Of a stretch of 5,968 nucleotides of DNA, positions 1 through 4,789 are shown in pieces. The stretch covers positions 1 through 5,968 of the forward strand of contig VXPN01000198.1 in the NCBI GenBank assembly GCA_009839535.1. The letters are read 5' to 3'. How positions within the stretch are numbered: the stretch's first letter is position 1; every line of letters begins with the position of its first letter. Source of the DNA: Boseongicola sp. SB0662_bin_57. GTDB lineage: Bacteria > Pseudomonadota > Alphaproteobacteria > Rhodobacterales > Rhodobacteraceae. Both the position numbers and the translations under genes were made by a program. Under the pieces are notes generated by a model, which made no database searches, was not told the DNA's origin, and saw nothing but the letters and a program-made list of their open reading frames with translations.

Positions 1-26
1 AAAGGCGGCAGACGCACCCGATACAG

Positions 27-51
27 CGGGCATGCCCCGTTGGCAAGCCCG
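27..51 (-). promoter_or_regulatory. Strong hairpin, candidate rplK leader element
   Basis: A compact hairpin: five base pairs (27-31 with 47-51), one A/A mismatch (32/46), four more pairs (33-36 with 42-45) and a 5-nt loop (37-41). On the minus strand no T-run follows it, which argues against an intrinsic terminator. Its place just before the expected rplK makes a role in the L11-L1 leader possible, for example as an L1-binding or processing site. I could not match it to a known L1-site consensus. The structure is seen; the role is a guess. Confidence 0.35.
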
Positions 52-214
52 TCCTCGCTGCGGTTGTGGCCGCGGTCGCAATTCGGCACGGGAAACGTTG
101 ACGCGCCCTTCCCGCGGCGAGAACGATCCGCCGTGACGCGCCTCCAGGTTTTTGCTGATGTCCGTGTACCGGATAATGGAGACCCAAGCGCTTCAGTTTT
201 CATCCACCGATCTT

Positions 215-258
215 GGCAACAAGACCGGCGGCACATGGCCAGCTGTCACCGCCTTGCC
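215..258 (-). promoter_or_regulatory. Two-tier inverted repeat downstream of nusG
   Basis: The outer arms 215-219 (GGCAA) and 254-258 (TTGCC) pair. Directly inside on one side, and after a 7-nt bulge (220-226) on the other, 227-231 (GGCGG) pairs with 249-253 (CCGCC), leaving a 17-nt loop. It lies about 90-130 nt past the nusG stop codon on the transcribed strand. It could be an mRNA processing or leader structure, or chance pairing in GC-rich DNA. There is no T-run. Confidence 0.25.
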
Positions 259-348
259 AGAACTCCGGGACACGCCCACGCCCACACCCGCACCGGGCGT
301 GAACACGGGACTGCCCTGACCGCACGCGTCCTGGATCAGGGAGGCTTC

Positions 349-882
349 CTAGTTCTGCTTTGCCACCTGCGTGAACTCGAGCTCCACCGGCGTTGCACGG
401 CCGAATATCGAGACGGAGACTTTCAGGCGCTGGTTGTCTTCGTCCACCTCCTCGACCGTGCCGTCAAAGTCCTCGAACGGACCGTCATGCACCTTGACCT
501 TTTCGCCGATGTCGAACGAGATCATGAGCTTCGGCGCAGTCTCGCCTTCTTCAACGCGATTCAGGATTGCGTTTACCTCGGCATCCGGCATCGGCATCGG
601 CCGGCCACGAGACCCGAGGAACCCGGTGACGCGATTGATCGAGTTTATCAGGTGATAGCCTTCATCCGACATGTCCATCCTGATCAGCACGTAGCCCGGC
701 ATGAAGCGTCGTTCGGCCGTGACCTTCTTTCCGCGCCGTATCTCGATGACCTCTTCGGTCGGAACGAGAACCTCCTCGATCTCGCCCTGAAGACCGGCAT
801 CGTCCACAGCGTGGCGAATCTGTTCGGCAACCTTTTTTTCAAAGTTTGACAGAACGCTTACGGAATACCACCGCTTGGCCAT
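349..882 (-). CDS. nusG: Transcription termination/antitermination protein NusG
   Basis: NusG binds RNA polymerase at the clamp helices. It supports processive elongation, Rho-dependent termination and, in many bacteria, coupling to the ribosome. The 177-residue product has the usual length and both domains. The N-terminal NGN domain covers about residues 1-110, with the opening W5-Y6 and the FMPGYVLI segment at 60-67. The C-terminal KOW domain covers about 122-175, with D124-I125-G126, the GPF at 134-136 and G141. The ATG at 882 is preceded by a purine-rich ribosome-binding site (GAGAAGGAAGG, complement of 886-896). The stop is TAG. The gene is not next to secE as in the common operon: an opposite-strand epimerase gene lies between, so it probably uses its own promoter at 984-1012. 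The family assignment is secure from the sequence. Confidence 0.97.
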   Translation of the reverse strand: MAKRWYSVSVLSNFEKKVAEQIRHAVDDAGLQGEIEEVLVPTEEVIEIRRGKKVTAERRFMPGYVLIRMDMSDEGYHLINSINRVTGFLGSRGRPMPMPDAEVNAILNRVEEGETAPKLMISFDIGEKVKVHDGPFEDFDGTVEEVDEDNQRLKVSVSIFGRATPVELEFTQVAKQN

Positions 883-977
883 AGCCCTTCCTTCTCTTCG
901 TCAGGGGATCGAGCCCCGGAGATTGTCCGAGCACAGTCCATTTGCCGTCCGAGTGCATTCAACCGTGTCGGGGAGAC
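883..977 (-). promoter_or_regulatory. nusG 5' leader with short hairpins and a direct repeat
   Basis: If the promoter at 984-1012 is used, nusG has a leader of about 95 nt. It contains a GTGTC/GACAC hairpin (965-969/975-979) at the predicted transcript start, a GGGG/CCCC hairpin (904-907/914-917) near the ribosome-binding site, and the direct repeat GTCCGAG at 925-931 and 947-953, 22 bp apart (about two helical turns). Each item alone is weak. Together they could mark leader-level control of nusG. Confidence 0.25.
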
Positions 978-983
978 ACCTGC

Positions 984-1012
984 GAAATACACGTGATGAA
1001 GTGGCAGTTCAA
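984..1012 (-). promoter_or_regulatory. Predicted promoter of nusG
   Basis: On the minus strand, TTGAAC (complement of 1007-1012) is followed after exactly 17 bp by TATTTC (complement of 984-989). The -35 element is preceded by C, as in the CTTGAC-type -35 common in alphaproteobacteria. The arrangement nearly repeats the predicted secE promoter (TTGAAT-N17-TATTTG). The predicted start is near position 977. nusG needs a promoter here because the neighbouring gene on its upstream side is on the other strand. The -10 match is only moderate. Confidence 0.5.
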
Positions 1013-1083
1013 GTCCCGGGCACGTCGCATCGTTGAAATGCATGGTTCATGCTGCGCCTGGCAGGCTTTGGGCAATTCCCCAT

Positions 1084-1120
1084 GTTCCCCGGAACCGGAC
1101 ACTCTCAGCCGTGCTGACAG
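1084..1120 (+). promoter_or_regulatory. Paired inverted repeats upstream of the epimerase gene
   Basis: Two dyads lie 84-120 bp before the epimerase ATG. The first is GTTCC-CC-GGAAC at 1084-1095. The second is TCAGC-CGT-GCTGA at 1105-1117, which extends to 1102-1120 with one mismatch per arm. A third short dyad, GCATG-GTT-CATGC, is at 1040-1052. Such dyads in a divergent intergenic region are typical of regulator binding sites, but no regulator gene is nearby and none of the dyads matches an operator I recognise. No convincing -35/-10 pair for the epimerase was found between here and its start. Confidence 0.25.
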
Positions 1121-1190
1121 TCCCGGCAATCGCGACTCCGCTCTTGCCAATCCCTGGATAGCCTGTTGTGAGTCCCGATCACGTCTCAAC

Positions 1191-1196
1191 GGAAGG
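1191..1196 (+). promoter_or_regulatory. Ribosome-binding site fixing the epimerase start
   Basis: GGAAGG sits 7 nt before the ATG at 1204. It decides for this start over the upstream in-frame GTG at 1168, which has no comparable site and would add 12 residues ahead of the beta strand that leads into the nucleotide-binding motif. Confidence 0.7.
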
Positions 1197-1203
1197 TCAA
1201 GCA

Positions 1204-2181
1204 ATGCAAGATGAAGCTTATCTGGTCACGGGAGCTCTGGGATGCATCGGCGCCTGGGTCCTAAAGCATCTTGTTGAGCGGAACGCAGAGGTCATTTCGG
1301 CGGATCTGAGCACGGACCCGGTGCGCCCGCGTCTGATCATGGACGAGTGTCAGATCGAACGGGTTGACTGGAGGATCCTGGACGTCACCGATACGGAGGC
1401 AGTCAAGGCCCTGGTGGCGGAGGCTGGCGTGACCAGGATCATTCATCTGGCCGGCCTTCAGATTCCGTTTTGCAAGGCCAATCCGCCATTGGGCGCCGCC
1501 GTGAATGTCGTCGGCACTGTCAACATGTTCGAAGCTGCCTTGGCCTCGGGCACGTCTGGCCTGGCCTACGCGAGCTCCCTTGCTGCATTCGGGCCTGCAT
1601 CAGGATACGATTCCTGGCCGCTTGGTGACGACGCCCCGCCCGATCCGCGCACGCTCTACGGAGTCTACAAGGTTGCCAACGAACAGGCCGCCAGCGTCTA
1701 TGCCACCGACTCGGGGGTCGGAAGCGTCGGCCTAAGGCCCTGCGTTGTCTATGGCGTCGGACGCGACCAGGGCGTGACGGCCGACTTCGCCAAGGCAATC
1801 CTTGCGGCGGTGGCTGGCGTGCCTTTCCACATCAGATCTGGCGGCATCGTGCCAATGCAGCACGCCAGCGATGTCGCCAGGATGTTCATAGGCTGCGCCG
1901 ATGCAAACGTGAAGCAGGCACGGGTCTGCAACATGCGGAACGACGTCATAGCGGTCGCTGACTTCGTGAAACGTCTGACAGCGATCTTCCCCGATGCCCG
2001 CATCACGCACAACGTCGAAGACGAGTTCCCGTTCCCTGCGGACCTTGGCGATGATGGCCTGCAGGACATCCTCGGAAACGTCCCGCATACCCCGCTGGAG
2101 GATGCCGTACGCCAGGACGCGGCAATGTACCGCGATCTGCTGGACCGGGACCAGATCGATCTGAAACAGTTGAAGCAATGA
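1204..2181 (+). CDS. NAD-dependent epimerase/dehydratase (extended SDR)
   Basis: A 325-residue extended short-chain dehydrogenase/reductase, a usual length for the family. The Rossmann fold opens with TGxxGxxG (T9-G10, G13, G16). D34 at the end of beta-2 suggests preference for NAD over NADP. HLAG follows at 81-84. The catalytic set is a serine in YASS (S124/S125) and YxxxK (Y152-G-V-Y-K156). The segment LRPCVVYGVGRDQG (177-190) corresponds to the RPxxVYGxGR region that shapes the substrate site in sugar-nucleotide epimerases. These features support NAD(H)-dependent redox or epimerase chemistry in the cytoplasm on a sugar, sugar-nucleotide or similar substrate. The substrate cannot be named. 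The gene lies between secE and nusG on the opposite strand: divergent from nusG and convergent with secE. No partner enzyme, transporter or regulator is adjacent, so context does not point to a pathway. The ATG at 1204 was chosen for its ribosome-binding site. Confidence 0.9.
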   Translation: MQDEAYLVTGALGCIGAWVLKHLVERNAEVISADLSTDPVRPRLIMDECQIERVDWRILDVTDTEAVKALVAEAGVTRIIHLAGLQIPFCKANPPLGAAVNVVGTVNMFEAALASGTSGLAYASSLAAFGPASGYDSWPLGDDAPPDPRTLYGVYKVANEQAASVYATDSGVGSVGLRPCVVYGVGRDQGVTADFAKAILAAVAGVPFHIRSGGIVPMQHASDVARMFIGCADANVKQARVCNMRNDVIAVADFVKRLTAIFPDARITHNVEDEFPFPADLGDDGLQDILGNVPHTPLEDAVRQDAAMYRDLLDRDQIDLKQLKQ

Positions 2182-2303
2182 GCGATTCCAGTTCGCGCGA
2201 TGCGCTTCGGATCTGGCCGGCACACCACAAGATGCTGCTGCCAGACGAAGTTCGGCGACGTCCAAAATGTGGAGTGGCCAGGATCCCGTGTCGCGCATCT
2301 GGA

Positions 2304-2316
2304 GCGCGCTTCGCGC
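2304..2316. terminator. Weak hairpin between convergent epimerase and secE
   Basis: GCGCG (2304-2308), loop CTT and CGCGC (2312-2316) form a 5-bp hairpin in the 180-bp gap between the stops of two converging genes. Neither strand has a T-run after it, so as an intrinsic terminator it is poor. It is the only compact symmetric stem I see in the gap. Termination here may be Rho-dependent. Confidence 0.2.
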
Positions 2317-2361
2317 CGGAATCCACCGCCAGTGACGCTTCCCGAAAGTTTGGAAGGGTCG

Positions 2362-2559
2362 CTAACCGAAGATCGACAGAATGCCTTGGAGGCCCTGCCG
2401 GATCAGGAAATCAACCAGGAAAAAAAACGCTGCCGTCGCGATGGTCAGCATGAAGACCATGGCTGAGGTGAGCGCGACTTCACGCCGCGCCGGCCAGACG
2501 ACCTTGGCAACTTCCGCGCGGACCTGCTGAATGAACTGAAGCGGGTTTGTCATCGCCAT
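2362..2559 (-). CDS. secE: Preprotein translocase subunit SecE
   Basis: SecE is the small essential subunit that clamps SecY in the SecYEG channel of the inner membrane. The 65-residue product is the short single-span form usual in alphaproteobacteria. It has the N-terminal amphipathic segment NPLQFIQQVRAEVAKVVWP (5-23), with the conserved W22-P23, the basic-acidic A-R-R-E at 24-27, and one hydrophobic membrane span at about 29-54. I start it at the ATG at 2559 because GAGGA lies 6 nt upstream on the minus strand. The frame stays open to 2586, but that would add nine residues (MRRNARGRN) lying over the predicted promoter. A second ATG two codons in (2553) is also possible. The stop is TAG. 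It normally sits directly before nusG; here an inverted epimerase gene separates the two. Confidence 0.95.
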   Translation of the reverse strand: MAMTNPLQFIQQVRAEVAKVVWPARREVALTSAMVFMLTIATAAFFFLVDFLIRQGLQGILSIFG

Positions 2560-2583
2560 GTTTCGTCCTCGTGCGTTTCGACG

Positions 2584-2612
2584 CAAATACGTGCTTCACG
2601 AATTGAATTCAA
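2584..2612 (-). promoter_or_regulatory. Predicted promoter of secE
   Basis: On the minus strand TTGAAT (complement of 2607-2612, preceded by C) and TATTTG (complement of 2584-2589) are 17 bp apart. The predicted start near 2577 gives a leader of about 18 nt that just covers the ribosome-binding site. The -35 overlaps a 10-bp palindrome, TTGAATTCAA (2603-2612). A local promoter is expected because the tRNA-Trp transcript appears to end at the terminator near 4400 and an opposite-strand gene intervenes. Confidence 0.5.
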
Positions 2613-3240
2613 GGCATGGTCCCGCTATCTTGACTTGCGGTAATCTGCCATGGACTCCTGGGAATCCGTTCCGGTAGGCAATGCCGTGACACACTTGTTC
2701 AACCCTGCATTCCTGAAGTGTCAGGCATGCCGATGATTGGATCCATCGAGAGCTGGTCCAGCGGACTTCGCTCCACCTGCCGCATGGACGGCCCCGGACG
2801 CGCGCATTGGAAGGCATCGGAAACGGCCACGCAGCCCGGAGTGCGAAACAACCCGCGATTCGGAAGGGGATTATGTAGTTGACGGAAACGGTGGAACATG
2901 ACGCTTACGGCGCAAGCCGGAAGGGCGGGATTCCCTCCGATCTTCGACACGGCCATGCGCGGCCACGCCGCGATGCCCAAATGTCAGGGCGATGCAGAAC
3001 GAGATGCCGGGATTGACGCACCTGCACGGACGGGGCGTTTGCGTTGGCAACCTCTACTGACCCGTGAAATCAGCCGCAGGCTGGAACGCACCGCGCTTCA
3101 GTCAACGGTATATTCCCATTCGGAAAGAGCGCCGTCAGCATTCGCTCAATGTCCGCGCAGCCCGTCGCTCGGGCATTCAGGACGAGATCGAATCAGGCAT
3201 GACAACGAAAGTGGCTTGCGCCCCAGATCGCCCGTGCCGT
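2613..3240. other. Intergenic region without a convincing gene
   Basis: About 630 bp between the secE promoter and the promoter of the MNT-HEPN gene. Open frames exist on both strands (for example plus 2898-3248 and minus 2699-2980). They show no third-position GC preference where I checked (2898-3248), no strong ribosome-binding site and no recognisable motif. Small inverted repeats are present: ACACTT/AAGTGT at 2691-2696/2716-2721, and a CGGC-GCAA-GCCG tetraloop near 2907-2918. A TATATT at 3109-3114 lacks a matching -35. It may be decayed sequence that arrived with the accessory gene. Confidence 0.5.
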
Positions 3241-3269
3241 TTGACTGAAACCTTGGTCCTGCATTATCG
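3241..3269 (+). promoter_or_regulatory. Predicted promoter of the MNT-HEPN gene
   Basis: TTGACT (3241-3246, five of six consensus bases) is followed after 17 bp by TTATCG (3264-3269). A shifted reading gives CATTAT at 3262-3267 with 15-bp spacing. With either, transcription would start within a few bases of the ATG at 3277. No Shine-Dalgarno sequence precedes that ATG, which fits a leaderless mRNA. The -10 element is the weak part. Confidence 0.45.
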
Positions 3270-3276
3270 TCCTGAC

Positions 3277-4260
3277 ATGGATGATGCCGCCGCGCTCGCC
3301 GAGATCCGCCGCGCCGCACAGGCGACGATCGACGCTTGGCCCGAGGCCAAAGCGGCGGTGCTTTTCGGCTCTCGCGCCCGTGGCAATCATCGTCCCGACA
3401 GTGACTGGGACGTTGCATTCATAACTGTCGGCGACAGCGAGCGGCTCGGGACGGTCCCGGACGGGCTGCCATTTGGGCGACTGGATGTCGGCCAGTATGT
3501 TAACGAATTCACGATTTCTGAAAGACTTGTAGAACGGGAAGCGCTTTGCATCGGTCATGTCAGTCACGGCATCGTTCGTGATGGAAGGATTCTCGCCGGC
3601 GATTGGGCCAGGCCGGAGACGAAAGGAAAGCCGTTCATGAAAGCGGAAAAATATGAACGGTTCATGCGGGTCTCGATTGGCATGATCGAAAAGGCCATTA
3701 GCGCGATGTCCAGAACTGGTGCGTCAGGTAACTGGCCAAACGCCCCGACAGTGGTTGATGATTTCGTGGCATGTACCGCCGATGCAGCCGAACATCTTGC
3801 CAAGGCCATGCTTGGAAGACATGGCGTCGATGCCCGTTTCGTTCATGACGTACACGCGCTCGCTACGCAGGCCAGGGCAAAGGGTCATGCAAACCTGGCC
3901 GACGACATGGTTCGCATGAATGGCCGGACCAAGCAGGATCATGGCGCCAGGTATGAATCAAGCGATTCAGAGGGGCTTCGTCACGCGATCCACCGTCTTC
4001 CAGTTGTCATTGATCTTCTTGAAAGGGAGCTCACTGTCTTGCCGGTGAATTTCGTCGATGCGGAAACAAGGACCAACCTGATCAGGACGACGGTTGACGT
4101 CCTGGTTGCAGGAGCGTCCGGTCTTCGGGACGCCGCCGGGCGAGACGGTTCAGGCATGGAGCCACCTCGTTCCCTTGGCTGGTTGAAGCCGTTGCTTGAC
4201 ATGCGAGAGTCTCTTCCGCCGAAAATCGAAAGGACGGCGAAAAGACTCCGGCAAGGTTGA
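3277..4260 (+). CDS. Nucleotidyltransferase-HEPN fusion protein (MNT-HEPN, toxin-antitoxin-like)
   Basis: A 327-residue single chain. Residues about 1-110 are a minimal nucleotidyltransferase (pol-beta fold). LFGSRARG is at 29-36 and D43-W-D45 completes GSx10DxD, the motif of MntA-type antitoxins; D70 in RLDV could be the third metal-binding carboxylate. Residues about 122-250 are an all-helical HEPN domain with A171-E-H-L-A-K, H190-DVHAL, and R217-TKQD-H222 (RxxxxH, the HEPN ribonuclease motif) followed by Y226. Residues 251-327 are an unassigned tail with helical character. In two-gene MntA/HepT systems the HEPN protein cleaves RNA and is silenced when MNT adenylylates a tyrosine beside its active site. 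Here both lie in one polypeptide, so cis-modification of Y226 is plausible but inferred. Alternatives are a stand-alone tRNA- or protein-modifying enzyme or an aminoglycoside-nucleotidyltransferase relative. The start is the ATG at 3277; the frame is open back to 3064 (GTG) and 3199 (ATG), but those starts lack good ribosome sites and would include the promoter. Confidence 0.8.
   Translation: MDDAAALAEIRRAAQATIDAWPEAKAAVLFGSRARGNHRPDSDWDVAFITVGDSERLGTVPDGLPFGRLDVGQYVNEFTISERLVEREALCIGHVSHGIVRDGRILAGDWARPETKGKPFMKAEKYERFMRVSIGMIEKAISAMSRTGASGNWPNAPTVVDDFVACTADAAEHLAKAMLGRHGVDARFVHDVHALATQARAKGHANLADDMVRMNGRTKQDHGARYESSDSEGLRHAIHRLPVVIDLLERELTVLPVNFVDAETRTNLIRTTVDVLVAGASGLRDAAGRDGSGMEPPRSLGWLKPLLDMRESLPPKIERTAKRLRQG
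3622..3639 (+). promoter_or_regulatory. Internal ribosome-binding site and ATG before the HEPN domain
   Basis: AAAGGAAAG (3622-3630) lies 6 nt before an in-frame ATG at 3637, which is codon 121 (M-K-A-E-K-Y) at the junction between the MNT and HEPN domains. It is the best Shine-Dalgarno match in the gene. It would yield a free 207-residue HEPN protein (3637-4260). It may instead be a relic of two once-separate genes. The site is visible; its use is inferred. Confidence 0.4.
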
Positions 4261-4398
4261 CTGGCGACGATTCGCCGAGCGTTGCGGCTAGGATCGACAT
4301 AGCATTCTGAAGTGGCGGTTATCAAAGTTCAGCGGTGGAAATCGCTGTCGCGGAATTCCCGCCACCGGTCAGGTGCGCCGAAAGCCAGGACAGCGGGG

Positions 4399-4432
4399 AG
4401 AAAAACCGTGACGAGGATGTCGCGCCCGTCAC
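4399..4432 (-). terminator. Probable intrinsic terminator of tRNA-Trp
   Basis: On the minus strand GTGACGGG pairs with CC(T)CGTCAC: GTGACG (complement of 4427-4432) with CGTCAC (complement of 4408-4413). Two more G-C pairs (4425-4426 with 4415-4416) form across a one-base bulge. GG and then five T (complement of 4401-4405) follow. It is about 70 nt past the tRNA 3' end. If active it separates tRNA-Trp from secE. Confidence 0.55.
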
Positions 4433-4438
4433 CTGCCC

Positions 4439-4483
4439 GTGCTGCGGTGGCTTCCTCTGGAAGGCGGAGACGGGCCGCAGCAC
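4439..4483 (-). other. Nested inverted repeat in the tRNA-Trp trailer
   Basis: A perfect 9-bp stem (GTGCTGCGG at 4439-4447 with CCGCAGCAC at 4475-4483) encloses a second stem, CTTCC-TCT-GGAAG at 4451-4463. It begins 20 nt past the tRNA 3' end and ends just before the terminator hairpin. On the minus strand it would be part of the pre-tRNA trailer, where it could guide 3' processing or persist as a small trailer-derived RNA. It could also be part of a decayed element. I recognise no RNA family. Confidence 0.4.
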
Positions 4484-4503
4484 TCTGCGAGATCTTGCGG
4501 AAA

Positions 4504-4579
4504 TGGCAGGGGCGGAGGGACTCGAACCCCCGGCCCTCGGTTTTGGAGACCGATGCTCTACCAACTGAGCTACACCCCT
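4504..4579 (-). tRNA. trnW: tRNA-Trp (anticodon CCA)
   Basis: The 76-nt cloverleaf is complete. The acceptor arm AGGGGTG pairs with CGCCCCT (one T-G pair), with discriminator G and an encoded 3' CCA. The D-arm contains AGCTCAGTTGGTAGAGC. The anticodon arm TCGGT-CTCCAAA-ACCGA has anticodon CCA, reading UGG. The T-arm contains GGTTCGAGTCC. It lies 210 bp downstream of tuf in the conserved tuf-trnW-secE-nusG order. A terminator between tuf and the tRNA suggests separate transcription. The opposite-strand MNT-HEPN gene converges on it without an obvious terminator. Confidence 0.98.
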
Positions 4580-4593
4580 AGTTCAGGCTCCCC

Positions 4594-4621
4594 CGTTAAG
4601 GCAGGGCCGCAGCAGAATCAA
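4594..4621 (-). promoter_or_regulatory. Weak candidate promoter for tRNA-Trp
   Basis: On the minus strand TTGATT (complement of 4616-4621, preceded by C) is followed after 16 bp by TTAACG (complement of 4594-4599) and then a GC-rich GGGG tract, about 15 nt before the tRNA 5' end. GC-rich discriminators are typical of stable-RNA promoters under stringent control. The -10 match is poor; the position after the tuf terminator is the main argument. Confidence 0.3.
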
Positions 4622-4670
4622 GAGGAAGACGCAATTCGATTCGAGAATGCTTCCCGGCAAGGAGATCCGG

Positions 4671-4711
4671 GCAACAAAACGCAAAGGGGCCGTTCGCCAT
4701 GAACGGCCCTT
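4671..4711 (-). terminator. Intrinsic terminator of tuf
   Basis: A perfect 9-bp GC-rich stem (GGGCCGTTC at 4687-4695 with GAACGGCCC at 4701-4709) has a 5-nt loop. On the minus strand it is followed by CTTT, GC and GTTTTGTTG. The hairpin starts about 80 nt after the tuf stop. The interrupted T-tract is on the minus strand only, which gives the direction. Confidence 0.7.
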
Positions 4712-4789
4712 CCATGCGACCGAAACTTCCTCGACGCCGCGCTTTGCCGGCAACGCGCCCGCCATTGCGGCCCGTTTCGTTGTGCGGTG

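Larger units (their letters stand above)
1..348. other. Non-coding region downstream of nusG, probable rplK leader
   Basis: No convincing gene is seen on either strand. The long plus-strand reading frame that crosses this stretch continues antisense through nusG and is a shadow of it. In this conserved cluster rplK normally follows nusG, so the region is probably the nusG-rplK spacer and the rplK 5' leader, with rplK itself beyond position 1. It holds several inverted repeats, the best at 27-51 and 215-258, plus a 6-bp stem at 89-94/109-114 with a 14-nt loop. A 6-bp stem just after the nusG stop (314-319/336-341) has a 16-nt loop and no T-run, so it is not a convincing terminator. No clear promoter was found. 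Confidence 0.5.

Noticed and set aside
40..849. A 269-codon plus-strand open frame antisense to nusG
   Set aside because: It overlaps nearly all of nusG on the other strand. NusG is unmistakable, and the frame's product shows no recognisable domain. Long antisense frames are common in GC-rich genes.
1003..1020. A T-loop-like GTTCAAGTCCC suggesting a second tRNA
   Set aside because: The flanking bases do not pair into a T-stem and no acceptor, D or anticodon arm is present.
858..1204. Small minus-strand frames over the nusG leader (858-1043 and 959-1204)
   Set aside because: They overlap the predicted promoter and leader, have no supporting ribosome site or motif, and the first overlaps the nusG start out of frame.
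2178..2453. Plus-strand frame overlapping the epimerase stop by ATGA
   Set aside because: The 4-base overlap looks like translational coupling, but no motif is seen in the product and its second part is antisense to the conserved secE.
2898..3248. A 116-codon plus-strand frame upstream of the MNT-HEPN gene
   Set aside because: No third-position GC bias, no recognisable sequence, a weak ribosome-binding site, and it ends inside the predicted promoter. A real small gene cannot be fully excluded.
3064..3276. Upstream in-frame starts (GTG 3064, ATG 3199) for the MNT-HEPN protein
   Set aside because: Neither has a good Shine-Dalgarno sequence. The added residues look unlike the domain, and the best promoter lies inside this stretch.
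2587..4503. A tRNA-integrated island with attachment sites
   Set aside because: The accessory gene lies downstream of a tRNA 3' end, but no duplicated tRNA 3' segment and no integrase gene are seen in the window.
4312..4702. Plus-strand frames running across the tRNA-Trp gene
   Set aside because: They are antisense to a complete tRNA; the proline- and arginine-rich products reflect the tRNA and GC-rich flanks.
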